Assembly: GCF_052056485.1 (NCBI RefSeq)
Contig: NZ_CP183948.1
Location: 6,448,001-6,512,000 of the forward strand
DNA: 64,000 nucleotides
DNA from: Paenibacillus_AQ nitricinens
GTDB lineage: Bacteria; Bacillota; Bacilli; Paenibacillales; Paenibacillaceae
Reading direction: 5' to 3'
Of this stretch, positions 8,517 through 17,110 are shown piece by piece (within the stretch, counting starts at the first letter, position 1; each line of letters opens with the position of its first letter). Under the pieces are notes generated by a model. The model did no database searches, was not told the origin of the DNA, and saw only the letters and a list, made by a program, of their open reading frames with translations. The translations under genes and the position numbers were made by a program.

Positions 8517-11500
8517 TCATTTCGATAATAGATTATAAATGACCTGTGCCGCTTGCGCTCTTGTAGTAACTTCTTTAGGACTCAGCTTGCTATTCGCTCC
8601 GGTTACTACACCTCTTTCCACCAGAGCCTGAAGGGCTTCCTGTGCATAGCCAGCAATATCCCCTACATCACCAAAATCAGAAAGAGTTACAGCCTTCTTC
8701 TCGGATGGCAGTTCACCTAGCGCTACAAGTGAGCGATACAGAAGTGTAAATAGCTCCTGTCTAGTGATCTGAACCTCTGGCTGGAATTGATTATCTCCCG
8801 AACCTGTGGCTACCCCAAGGCGCTTAGCAGTCGCGAGATAGTTCGTGTAATACGTATTGCCCGCATCCGCAAAATTATCAGTTGCGGTAGCGTCGGGTAT
8901 GATTCCATAAGCATTCAAGAGCAAGACTATGAATTGCCCTCTAGTTATTGCAGCATTCGGACTGTAATGCTCTGCATCCGTACCGGATGTGATACTGCGT
9001 GCCGCAAGATAACCTACTGCACTGCTATACCACGAAGTCTCTGAAACATCCGCAAAGCTCACCTTGTTATATCCAATAATATATTGGGAGAAATGTGTGG
9101 TAACAAAATCTACGGTTCCCTTGGCAGCGTTATAATTCCCGCGTACATTCTCCAGGCTTCCGTTGGCATTGATATGGTATACGATGACCGCATCTTTCTG
9201 CTCTCCTGCTTGCAGTGTATACGGCACACTGATATGGATAATGCCCCCACCAAAGGTGGAAATGATACTCTGACCTGCTTTTACCGACAAATCATAAACG
9301 GGTCTGTCCCCGAGAACAGCCTTACCTTCTGCCGTTAACGAAACCTTAGCAATGGTTATGACAATATCCCCTGCATCCGAGGCTGCGCTGATACTTGCCA
9401 AAGATTTGGCATCGAGCGTAATCGCACCTACATTCTCATAATAAACGGTAATCTCGGTCTTTGTGCCAGAGACCAACTCGTTAATTATGCCTCTCGGTAG
9501 CGTAAGCTCGGCTGTTCGGGTTTCAGAAGTAGCCGCAACTTTAATTTCCAGTACGGCTTTCTTCCCATCCGCTTCTGCTTTTTTAGCAAGATTCACAAGC
9601 TCGGTAGCCACTTCCTTCGTGATTGTTGCTGTGGTTACTCCTGTGGTTTTATCCGTTTTGGTTGCTGCTGTTGATGATAAATTCACAGTGTTACCAGTTG
9701 TTGTTGTAGCAACCAGTTGAGGGCTTGCTATTGGTGTTGGTGTAGTCGTGATCGGTGTAGAATTCCCACCCGATCCACCTGTTCCAGGATCTGAAATAGG
9801 CACATAGGCCGGAACAACAATGTCAGTCGCTGGACTTGCCTTATAACCTTCTTTGGCTGCGTATCTCACTTGATACGTGCCCGGTATTAATCCTGTGATT
9901 TCTTTGTCTGGTGCATACACATAATTAGTTACACTAGACAGCTTATATTCTAAGGCTGTCGTGGTTCCTGTAATTTTCCCATCATTGTTCGCTGTAGAGG
10001 TAGGTGCTACCCCCTGTAAACCGGATGGCGCTGCTTGCTCTGCACTGAATGCTGGAACGATTACATCTGCTGCTCTACCCGCGTTAAATCCCTCTTTAGC
10101 TGCGTATCTTACCTGATAGATACCCGGCACCAATCCAACGATCTCTACATCTGATGCGTAGACATAATCGGTAACCGTAGACAGCTTATATTCCAGCGCT
10201 TTCGTAGTCCCTATAATTTTACCGTCGTCATTAGCTGCACTGGTTGGTGCCACACCTACTAATCCTGTAGGTGCCGCTTGCTCGCCATAGGCCGGAACTT
10301 CAACAGTAGCATCTTTACCTACACTGTATCCTTCTTTTGCCGCAAATCTTACTTTATAAAAGCCCGGAGTAAGACCTGTGATAGCTACGCCTGTTACAGG
10401 CTTATAATCAGCTTCTCCAACACCTTTATACTCCTGCCCTTCAGCTGAGCCCGTAATTTGCCCATCATCGTTAGCCTCAGAAGTAGGAGCTACGCCGAAT
10501 AGACCTGTTGGAGCTGCTTGTTGATGGCTATAAGCAGGCACCTCCACACTTACGTCTTCTCCAGCATTATAAGGAATGATCGTTGGTCCCGCTGCGTTCG
10601 TCGGGCCTTGATATCCTGATGTAGCCGCATATCTTACTTTATAAACACCAGGCGCAAGCCCTGTAATCGCTGAGCCTGATACTTGCGTATATGCCATATC
10701 TCCAGCCAGCTTATATTCCAAGGCTGAACTTGTGCCCAAGATTTGCCCATCCTTCTTGTCTGCTGCGGTTGGTGCTACACCTGTAAGTCCAGCAGGCACA
10801 GCTTCCAGTTTAGAGAATAGCTTATCCAGAGCTGTTGTAGTGTTAGTGTATCTGGCTCCGACTGGGTAATTCGCCTGCACGTAATCCGGTTGGATGTTCG
10901 TCCAGCTGTACATAAGCTCAATATGCCCTAGAATAGGTGCATTTGTGCCGCCTGCATCTTTGTTATCCTTGTTGTACGTGAACAGATATGGAACCTGAAG
11001 TCTATCTCCAATCACGGTGTCTCCAAGCTCATTCACATAACTAATCACAGATGGCTTGGCTGCTGTATTGTTCTCGGTCTTGATATTGGTCAGATAAGTA
11101 CGGACCAGATCGACATACAGCTTCGCATATGGATGATTCGTTGTTCTAATCTGTAGCTCATTGTTGTTATGCGGATTCGCATTGCCAGCGGTACCACTGT
11201 TATTACTAGGCTCAGCAACCGTCACACCCGAGTCCAGTTTAGTATCGAAGAGGTAGACCTTAGCGATATTATGTTTTTTGGCATACTCGTTAATATATTT
11301 AATAACGGCTTGCGTGTTGGGGCACCATGAGCCCCCTAACAAGATCGCATAGTTGCCCTCACTCGCCAAAATTTGCTTCAGCTGATGATAGGTAACATGT
11401 TCATAAACAAGCGTACCATCCGATTCATTAAAAATCGTAGGTTTCCCTGGATTTTCACCTTCATAGTTCTTGTTGAATGCTGCCTTGATATAAGCGGACT

Positions 11501-12236
11501 CATCGATCGTGCTGTACCCAGAAGCGGCACTAAGCACCTGTCTTACGGATGCTTTATAAGCATTAACCTTCGCCGCATCAAGTGTTCCGTTCGTCAGGAA
11601 CTCATTCCACGAGTAGCTTTTATCCAGATAGGATACAACAGGAGCGATATTTCCTTGTGCATCCTTGTGATCCTTGTTGTATACCAAGAGAAATGGAGAT
11701 TCGATCTTATTAGCCGTTACGACATCCCCGTTTTTATTGGTATAGCTAACATTGCGTTCTGGAACGTCCTTTGAGGATAGATTTAAATTCTTCAAATATT
11801 TATTTACTAAATCAACGTATTTGTAAGCAAATTTATTATTGCTGTCTGCAATCTGAAGGGTATCCCCATCCAGCTTAGTATCAAAGTTATAAATCGTAGA
11901 GATGCCATATTCCTTGGCTACCTCGTTGATAAAGCCGATGTCGGCCTGTGTATTCCCGCTCCAAGCACCGCCAACCAGAACAGCGTAAGTGCCTTCACTC
12001 TCAAAAAGATGAACGATATCCTCATAGGTTGCCGTTTTAAATACATGGTTAGGATCATTCAGACGGTCATAAACATGATTGAAATAATCATACTGGTTAA
12101 CGCCAGCTTGGGAAGAGGTCAGCGCCTCTGCGTTATCCGGATTAGCATAAGCTCTTCCTGCCTGAGTAGGCAGAATTAGCAGGGAGGCTGCCAGCAGCAG
12201 CGTTAAAAATTTTTTAAAGGTTAATGGTCGTATCAT
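8517..12236 (-). CDS. SLH-domain surface protein with tandem thioredoxin-like modules
   Basis: About 1239 residues, secreted. Signal peptide at 1-33 (ends around GRAYA). Two related modules follow (about 40-245 and 250-470), each with a thioredoxin-like strand-loop: YAVLVGGAWSGNT and YAILLGGSWCPNT, then INEVAKE or INEYAKK and an FDTKLD strand. Next come four repeats of about 80 residues (consensus APTGLxGVAPTSxxNDGxI), a linker and beta-rich domain, and three SLH domains at the C-terminus for anchoring to cell-wall polymer. The only cysteine in the whole protein is in WCPNT. ATG 12236 is chosen because GAGGTG lies six bases upstream. The upstream gene at 12310 is probably co-transcribed. Function unknown; surface display is well supported, redox or tethering activity is inferred. 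Confidence 0.88.
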   Translation of the reverse strand: MIRPLTFKKFLTLLLAASLLILPTQAGRAYANPDNAEALTSSQAGVNQYDYFNHVYDRLNDPNHVFKTATYEDIVHLFESEGTYAVLVGGAWSGNTQADIGFINEVAKEYGISTIYNFDTKLDGDTLQIADSNNKFAYKYVDLVNKYLKNLNLSSKDVPERNVSYTNKNGDVVTANKIESPFLLVYNKDHKDAQGNIAPVVSYLDKSYSWNEFLTNGTLDAAKVNAYKASVRQVLSAASGYSTIDESAYIKAAFNKNYEGENPGKPTIFNESDGTLVYEHVTYHQLKQILASEGNYAILLGGSWCPNTQAVIKYINEYAKKHNIAKVYLFDTKLDSGVTVAEPSNNSGTAGNANPHNNNELQIRTTNHPYAKLYVDLVRTYLTNIKTENNTAAKPSVISYVNELGDTVIGDRLQVPYLFTYNKDNKDAGGTNAPILGHIELMYSWTNIQPDYVQANYPVGARYTNTTTALDKLFSKLEAVPAGLTGVAPTAADKKDGQILGTSSALEYKLAGDMAYTQVSGSAITGLAPGVYKVRYAATSGYQGPTNAAGPTIIPYNAGEDVSVEVPAYSHQQAAPTGLFGVAPTSEANDDGQITGSAEGQEYKGVGEADYKPVTGVAITGLTPGFYKVRFAAKEGYSVGKDATVEVPAYGEQAAPTGLVGVAPTSAANDDGKIIGTTKALEYKLSTVTDYVYASDVEIVGLVPGIYQVRYAAKEGFNAGRAADVIVPAFSAEQAAPSGLQGVAPTSTANNDGKITGTTTALEYKLSSVTNYVYAPDKEITGLIPGTYQVRYAAKEGYKASPATDIVVPAYVPISDPGTGGSGGNSTPITTTPTPIASPQLVATTTTGNTVNLSSTAATKTDKTTGVTTATITKEVATELVNLAKKAEADGKKAVLEIKVAATSETRTAELTLPRGIINELVSGTKTEITVYYENVGAITLDAKSLASISAASDAGDIVITIAKVSLTAEGKAVLGDRPVYDLSVKAGQSIISTFGGGIIHISVPYTLQAGEQKDAVIVYHINANGSLENVRGNYNAAKGTVDFVTTHFSQYIIGYNKVSFADVSETSWYSSAVGYLAARSITSGTDAEHYSPNAAITRGQFIVLLLNAYGIIPDATATDNFADAGNTYYTNYLATAKRLGVATGSGDNQFQPEVQITRQELFTLLYRSLVALGELPSEKKAVTLSDFGDVGDIAGYAQEALQALVERGVVTGANSKLSPKEVTTRAQAAQVIYNLLSK
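9790..10803 (-). repeat. Four tandem repeats inside the SLH protein gene
   Basis: These bases encode four copies of a module of about 80 residues containing GVAPTS, LEYK, ITGLxPGxYxVRYAAKEGY and a VPAY strand. Copies 3 and 4 are most alike; copy 1 has an insertion (QGPTNAAGPTIIP). They look like beta-sandwich spacers that lift the N-terminal modules off the wall. Confidence 0.8.
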
Positions 12237-12309
12237 TATGTGCACCTCGCCTTAAATCGATTTATGTGATATATGAGCTGAAAGGAATCCTGAATGAGCC
12301 TGCTGCTCA

Positions 12310-13083
12310 TCAAGGACAAACCTCTTCCTCAACGGCTGGTGCTGGTGCCTGAACCGTTTCCGCTGGAGCTGCTGCTGGTGCGCTGACCGTGGATGACGAT
12401 GAAGAAGAGGACGATGTCTTCGGTTGGGCAGGCTCAACTACTGGAGCAGCAGTCGCTTTAACGACCTCTGTAGTAGAGAAGGTAATCACCTTTTTGGTAG
12501 GTGTCTCCGTTGCTTTGGCTACAGGTGCCGCGGTTTCCTTAGGCTGTACAGATACGACAGGAGCGGCGGTCGGTTGAGCGGCTTTAGCCGTTACATTTGC
12601 TTTGGGAGCTGCCGTAGGCGCAGCCGATGGAACCGGTGTAGCTGTTTGAGTTTGCGTGTTGACAGTCGCAGCTACCGTGGTTGTAGTTGTAGCTACCTTA
12701 GCGGTCTCCACGGCTGGAGCGACGGTCGCCTTAGGCTGAGTTTCACCCACCGCTGGAGCTGCAGAGGCAACAGTCTTCTCCCCAGAATCAACGGTTACGT
12801 CTGGAGCAGCAGTCGCTTTTGCGGAGACAGTCTCCACGGCTGGAGCTGAAGATTCCGGTTGAACCGTTTCTGTAACAGGAGCCGAAGTGGCTTCTGCCTG
12901 AACAACGACTACGGCTGCAGAAGTAGCTACAGATGCCGCTGCTGCAGAAACGGATACTGCTGTATTACTGCTTGCTTCAATGGATGCTGCCTCTGCTGTC
13001 TTTTTATTAGCGGATACTGCAGCATACGTCAGTGCGGAAAAGACGACAGTTGCAGCAACCAAAGATATCGTAAGTTTTTTCAT
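12310..13083 (-). CDS. Secreted Ala/Thr/Val/Pro-rich low-complexity protein
   Basis: 257 residues. Signal peptide MKKLTISLVAATVVFSALTY, then almost wholly low-complexity sequence with repeated KATAAP / AAPVVE / VETxxA motifs and a run of eight serines near residue 230. No folded domain is visible. The protein ends EEEVCP, and this penultimate Cys is its only cysteine. ATG 13083 has AAAGGATGG eight bases upstream; the in-frame TTG at 13104 has no site. It is the first gene after the tandem leader elements and 73 bp upstream of the SLH gene, so the two secreted proteins are probably made together. It could be a wall-spanning spacer or the remnant of a longer protein that lost its C-terminal domain. 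Confidence 0.75.
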   Translation of the reverse strand: MKKLTISLVAATVVFSALTYAAVSANKKTAEAASIEASSNTAVSVSAAAASVATSAAVVVVQAEATSAPVTETVQPESSAPAVETVSAKATAAPDVTVDSGEKTVASAAPAVGETQPKATVAPAVETAKVATTTTTVAATVNTQTQTATPVPSAAPTAAPKANVTAKAAQPTAAPVVSVQPKETAAPVAKATETPTKKVITFSTTEVVKATAAPVVEPAQPKTSSSSSSSSTVSAPAAAPAETVQAPAPAVEEEVCP

Positions 13084-13100
13084 AATGTGTACCATCCTTT

Positions 13101-13170
13101 TCAAATAAAATAAGATTCAACACGGTACGTATTACGTACCTGTTGAATCTCTGGCTGTCCAGTCGATCCA
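13101..13170 (-). ncRNA. Leader element 2: conserved core plus terminator hairpin
   Basis: On the minus strand the 26-nt core (13167-13142) begins ATCGACTGGACAGCC and runs into GAGATTCAAC. The hairpin is AGATTCAACA with TGTTGAATCT and an apical GGTACGT/ACGTACC, followed by TTATTTTATTT. It ends next to the ribosome binding site (AAAGGATGG) of the gene at 13083, so it could stop transcription or hide the start. It differs from leader element 1 by one base in 26 in the core, while the apical stem has changed on both sides. I recognise no known riboswitch class. Confidence 0.65.
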
Positions 13171-13221
13171 TGCCACTTCACTACATTTTCGCATCTTACC
13201 TCCATTACCTCTCCCTTCTCT

Positions 13222-13294
13222 AAAATAAAAAAGAGACTCAACGAGACGCAGATTACGCGTCTTTCGTTGAATCTCCGGCTGTCCAGTCGATTCC
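13222..13294 (-). ncRNA. Leader element 1: conserved core plus terminator hairpin
   Basis: On the minus strand the core at 13291-13266 (ATCGACTGGACAGCC, then G, then GAGATTCAAC) leads into a hairpin: GAGATTCAAC with GTTGAGTCTC and an apical AGACGC/GCGTCT. TTTTTTATTTT follows directly. This is a typical intrinsic terminator inside a 5' leader, 27 nt after the predicted promoter. With leader element 2 it forms a tandem attenuator-like arrangement. Confidence 0.7.
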
Positions 13295-13317
13295 AATTGG
13301 TCTAACAATTAAGTTCC

Positions 13318-13346
13318 ATATTATTCATGCTACAGTCCCTTGTCAA
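13318..13346 (-). promoter_or_regulatory. SigA-type promoter of the secreted-protein operon
   Basis: TTGACA (13346-13341), 17-bp spacer, TAATAT (13323-13318), reading toward leader element 1. It is close to consensus and leaves a leader of about 230 nt before ATG 13083. The rest of the 13084-13488 gap holds the two leader elements and the start region of the symporter gene. Confidence 0.75.
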
Positions 13347-13488
13347 TCAATTTTTATTTTTCACATGGTTTTTATCGGGATTAATTATTTTTAACATATT
13401 ATTACATTGACTTTACTATAAATTCTATATAGATTGATCTCAATAGGATTAATCACATTAAAAAACTAGGTTTAAGGGGGTATCGGTA

Positions 13489-14853
13489 GTGAACATAGAT
13501 AACAACTTGTTATCCGCCATCGAAACGAACTGGTATGGATTTGTTGCTTCCATATTTGTTTTTGCAATTTTGTTTCTACTGGCACGTAAACGAATCGGGT
13601 TTGGTACTCGGGTACTCATCGGACTTGGCATCGGACTTATTGCCGGAATATTCTTTCAATACTTCGATTTAGAGACCAAAGCTATCAGTACATTCGGCAG
13701 CATTTATGTAAGCTTGATTCGCATGCTCGTCATTCCTTTAGTCTTCATACTCGTATTGAACAGCATTTCTTCCTTAACTAATCTGGAGTATCTACGTAAA
13801 ATAGGGATCAAAACCTTCGCCTGGTTCCTCGGTACGACGGGTATTGCTTCTATTATCGGCCTATCCGTGGCATTGCTGTTCAATCCCGGCCAAGGCATTC
13901 AGCAGGATGTACCCGCAGATTTCGCTGCTCGGGAAATTCCGACCTTCTCACAGGTTATTCTAGATCTCGTTCCATCTAACCCTGTGAATGAAGCAGCTAC
14001 GGGAAAAGTTGTGCCTCTGCTCATTTTCGCTATCTTCCTAGCAGTAGCTATCATCAAGATTGGTTCTAAGAAACCAGAAGCCGTGAAACCTGTACGTGAT
14101 CTTATTGAGTCATTGACACTGATACTGCATCAGGTCGTGAAATTCATTATTCGCCTGACACCTTACGGCGTATTCGCACTGATTGCCGGAATTACCGCTC
14201 GGTATGGCTGGGAAACGCTGCAGGAGCTGGGCAGTGTTATTATCACCTCATATGTAGCAATGATTATACATTTTGTGCTTATCTTTGGCGGGTTGGTTCT
14301 ATTGGTAGCGAAAGTGAACCCAATTCGTTTCTTCCGCAAAATATATCCAACCATTACTGTTGCCTTCACAACCAGAAGCAGCTACGCAACACTTCCTGTC
14401 AATCTTGAAGTCATTACGAAGCGTCTGCATGTCTCCCCACGGATCGCGAGCTTTATCGCCCCATTAGGAGCATCGGTCAACTTTAATGCTTGCGGCGGGA
14501 TTTGGCCGGCAATTGTGGCTGTGTTTACCGCCCAAGTATTCGGTATTGATCTGAACTGGACGGACTACATTACGCTGGTCTTAGTAAGTATTATCTCTTC
14601 TATTGGTGTAGCTGGCGTACCTGGACCAGCCGTAATCTCCACTACGGTAGTATTAACCGCTCTTGGTCTGCCGCTTGAAGGAATCGCTATCGTTGCAGGT
14701 GTAGAAGCGCTCATCGATATGGGTCGTACCGCTGTAAATGCAACGGGAACAGCTGTAACCGCGTTGTTGGTCGCAAATTCAGAAGGTGAATTTGACCGCG
14801 AAGCCTTTAATAGCAATGACGACGAAGATGATATTCTAGTGGGTACAGTTTAA
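13489..14853 (+). CDS. Dicarboxylate/amino acid:cation symporter (DAACS) family protein
   Basis: 454 residues with the SDF/DAACS fold: about eight TM helices and two re-entrant loops. The usual SSSATLP and NMDGT motifs appear as TTRSSYATLPV and PLGASVNFNACGG, a form closer to the TcyP L-cystine branch than to GltT glutamate carriers. A cystine or related substrate is therefore plausible but unproven. The start is GTG 13489 with AAGGGGG eight bases upstream. It is monocistronic, with a strong terminator after it, and divergent from the secreted-protein operon. Confidence 0.88.
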   Translation: MNIDNNLLSAIETNWYGFVASIFVFAILFLLARKRIGFGTRVLIGLGIGLIAGIFFQYFDLETKAISTFGSIYVSLIRMLVIPLVFILVLNSISSLTNLEYLRKIGIKTFAWFLGTTGIASIIGLSVALLFNPGQGIQQDVPADFAAREIPTFSQVILDLVPSNPVNEAATGKVVPLLIFAIFLAVAIIKIGSKKPEAVKPVRDLIESLTLILHQVVKFIIRLTPYGVFALIAGITARYGWETLQELGSVIITSYVAMIIHFVLIFGGLVLLVAKVNPIRFFRKIYPTITVAFTTRSSYATLPVNLEVITKRLHVSPRIASFIAPLGASVNFNACGGIWPAIVAVFTAQVFGIDLNWTDYITLVLVSIISSIGVAGVPGPAVISTTVVLTALGLPLEGIAIVAGVEALIDMGRTAVNATGTAVTALLVANSEGEFDREAFNSNDDEDDILVGTV

Positions 14854-14892
14854 ACGCTGAACACGCAAGCAAAACGCCTTTCTTATATTTTA

Positions 14893-14938
14893 AAAACCTC
14901 CGGCATCTGCTTATAGCAGAAAGCCGGAGGTTTTTTTG
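14893..14938. terminator. Bidirectional terminator
   Basis: CCTCCGGC and GCCGGAGG enclose an inner TGCT/AGCA stem, flanked by A5 on one side and T7 on the other. It serves the symporter gene and the convergent oxidoreductase. Confidence 0.9.
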
Positions 14939-14961
14939 TAGATTCATATAAGATTCAGCTA

Positions 14962-15957
14962 TTACTGCATGCTAATTCTTTGGCGTTGTTTAGCTGAAGC
15001 AAGACAGGTTTCAACCAGCCGCATACTTAGCACTGGATCCTCCGGTGCAATGAGTCTCTTTCCTGTGAACACAGCAGCTGCAAAATCATCCACCTGCCGA
15101 ATGTACGGATTAGCCCCTGTGGCATCAACCCGTCTCATCTCATCGCCAGTGTACACAAAGAATTCCGCATCCTCGTCTCTAGCGTTGAAAGGCATAGGCA
15201 CCTCAATTCGTCCCTCAGTCCCAAGAATCTCCAAGAGCTGGCGGTTATATGCCCACATACCGCAATCAAAGATCAAGCTTAAACCATTTGGAAACTCTAC
15301 CAGCCCTGAAGCCATCATATCTACATTATCATGCTCAGGGGAGAACTTCGCATGCACGGTCACAGCTTCCGGCTCCGTCCCAAACAAAAGTCGTGCTGCA
15401 CTTAATGGATAACAGCCCACATCATAAAGCGAGCCGCCGCCCCAAGCCGATTTAAAACGAATATTTGAAGTGTCTGTAGCATCATTGTAAGTAAATGTAC
15501 CTCGAATCGAGCGTAATTCTCCGATTTCACCGCTAGCGATAATGTCCCGGAGTTCAGCAATCCGTGGATGATGCCGATACATGTATGCCTCTGCTAAGTG
15601 GACGCCTGCATCGTTGCATGCTTTCACCATCTCTGCAGCCTCTGCACTGTTCAGCGCGATCGGTTTCTCACACAACACATGCTTACCTGCTTCTGCCGCA
15701 CGGATCACCCATTCTCGATGAAGATGATTCGGGAGCGGAACATACACCGCATCGATTTCTTTATCTGCAAGTAACTCTTCATAACTGCCATATGCTTTCT
15801 CTATTCCGAACTCTGCGGCTACAGCGCTGCTTTTTTCCAAGCCACGACTTGCTACCGCCTTAATCATTCCCGAATCTGAATTCATGATAGCTGGCATCAC
15901 TGAACCTGTCGCAATCTGCGCACAGCCTATGATCCCCCAGCGAAGTTTTTGCACCAT
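14962..15957 (-). CDS. Gfo/Idh/MocA family NAD(P)-dependent oxidoreductase
   Basis: 331 residues. An N-terminal Rossmann fold (WGIIGCAQIA) is followed by the family motif AGKHVLCEKPIALN, where the EKP lysine is catalytic or binding, and a C-terminal alpha/beta domain with GGGSLYDVGCYPL. Such enzymes oxidise or reduce sugars, inositols and related polyols; the exact substrate cannot be read here. ATG 15957 has GAAGAGGTG eight bases upstream. It stands alone between the symporter terminator and the UbiA operon terminator, with no sugar-uptake genes nearby. Confidence 0.92.
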   Translation of the reverse strand: MVQKLRWGIIGCAQIATGSVMPAIMNSDSGMIKAVASRGLEKSSAVAAEFGIEKAYGSYEELLADKEIDAVYVPLPNHLHREWVIRAAEAGKHVLCEKPIALNSAEAAEMVKACNDAGVHLAEAYMYRHHPRIAELRDIIASGEIGELRSIRGTFTYNDATDTSNIRFKSAWGGGSLYDVGCYPLSAARLLFGTEPEAVTVHAKFSPEHDNVDMMASGLVEFPNGLSLIFDCGMWAYNRQLLEILGTEGRIEVPMPFNARDEDAEFFVYTGDEMRRVDATGANPYIRQVDDFAAAVFTGKRLIAPEDPVLSMRLVETCLASAKQRQRISMQ

Positions 15958-16055
15958 AACGGCACACCTCTTCCCTTGGTCTAGTTACTATACTTTAAGA
16001 CACCTTATCATAAAATGAAACGCAGCACTAATCAAAGAGAACAGTCAGAACGTAA

Positions 16056-16104
16056 AAAAAGCAGCACCCAAAGGAGCCTCCACTCCGATAGACACTGCTT
16101 TTTA
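16056..16104 (-). terminator. Terminator of the UbiA operon
   Basis: On the minus strand AAAAAGCAG pairs with CTGCTTTTTTT around an inner GGAG/CTCC stem, just downstream of the last gene of the operon. Confidence 0.75.
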
Positions 16105-16118
16105 ATTCGATGGAAAAG

Positions 16119-17072
16119 CTATATGACCATACTTAACAGGACAGCCGCACCAAGCACAACCATACGTGCCGTGCTCATCAACACAAAATTTTTGACGGCA
16201 AGAATAAAGGTACTCGCCTTCTCTTGCCTCTGTGTGAACAAATCGATATTTCGGTGCAGCGGGATCAGTGTAAGTAGAATCGCTAAGACAAGAATAGGGT
16301 TAATCCCCAAGATCAGCAGCACTACAAGATCCAGATAAGAGACATAGTAGAGATATTTAAACAGCACGAGCGCATTGCGGCGGCCAATATAGACCGGAAG
16401 CGTGTATCTGCGGTTCTCCATATCTTCATCAATATCACAGATATTATTAGCGAGCATAATCCCTGCAATCCCTAAAATGGCGGGAACAGAGAACCAGAAC
16501 AGGTATAGCACTTCCACAATGTTAATATTCAGGCTGACCCAGCCGTTCTGAAGCAGCAGCGACACCACATGCTCGTCGGTATGGATATAAGCAGAGATAA
16601 AAATAATAACAAAACCCATAAACAAACCTGAGAACAGTTCACCTAACGGCATCCGCGAGATCGGAATCGGTCCGAACGAATAAAGGATACCTATTAAGAA
16701 CGACAGTCCACCCAGCAAAAAGACCAGCAAACCTGTCTGAGTAACAAGGGCGATCCCTCCCCCTGCAGCCAACACTAGCAAAATAACAATGGTCGCCACG
16801 ACGGTGCTCTCTTTTAGCTTAAAATGTACAATTGCATTATGCGTTTCATAGCCATAGCCGTGGGTTTTGGAAGCTTTTTTAAAATCGTAATAGTTGTTAA
16901 TCGCTGTCGTTGCCATATCAAAACTTAGTAAGGAAACGAACATCAAACCAAAACGCAACACATAAAAATCCTCAAACCGGTGCAGGGCATACAGCGTCCC
17001 CATTAGGAAGGGGATCATACTGGCTACTTTTGTCGGCAACTCCACAAATCTTAGAAAGCTTTTAATATTCAC
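16119..17072 (-). CDS. UbiA-family prenyltransferase (operon gene 3)
   Basis: 317 residues, about nine TM helices. The aspartate-rich regions of the UbiA superfamily are seen as TAINNYYDFKKA (the canonical NDxxDxxxD is altered: second position Asn, last position Ala) and NNICDIDEDMENRRYTLPV, which keeps several Asp. UbiA enzymes join a polyprenyl diphosphate to an aromatic or other acceptor in the membrane. GTG 17072 is chosen because AAGGG lies eight bases before it; the frame extends to GTG 17081. It is co-transcribed with 17111 and 17919. It may supply menaquinone (MenA- or MqnP-like) or a specialised prenylated product. Confidence 0.85.
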   Translation of the reverse strand: MNIKSFLRFVELPTKVASMIPFLMGTLYALHRFEDFYVLRFGLMFVSLLSFDMATTAINNYYDFKKASKTHGYGYETHNAIVHFKLKESTVVATIVILLVLAAGGGIALVTQTGLLVFLLGGLSFLIGILYSFGPIPISRMPLGELFSGLFMGFVIIFISAYIHTDEHVVSLLLQNGWVSLNINIVEVLYLFWFSVPAILGIAGIMLANNICDIDEDMENRRYTLPVYIGRRNALVLFKYLYYVSYLDLVVLLILGINPILVLAILLTLIPLHRNIDLFTQRQEKASTFILAVKNFVLMSTARMVVLGAAVLLSMVI

Positions 17073-17110
17073 ACCATACACCCTTATTTATCAATTGAGC
17101 CTGCAAGGTA

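Noticed and set aside
11373..11774. 133-residue plus-strand open frame inside the SLH gene
   Set aside because: Antisense shadow; no start site and no recognisable domain.
12252..12437. 61-residue open frame overlapping the end of the low-complexity gene
   Set aside because: His/Arg/Gln-rich translation of a repeat in another frame, without its own ribosome binding site or domain.
12389..13113. Plus-strand open frames opposite the low-complexity gene
   Set aside because: Antisense shadows of GC-rich repeats; Cys/Arg/Gly-rich translations with no family features.
13101..13294. Leader elements as c-di-GMP (GEMM), glycine, T-box or SAM riboswitches
   Set aside because: None of their conserved motifs is present; the shared core does not match these classes.
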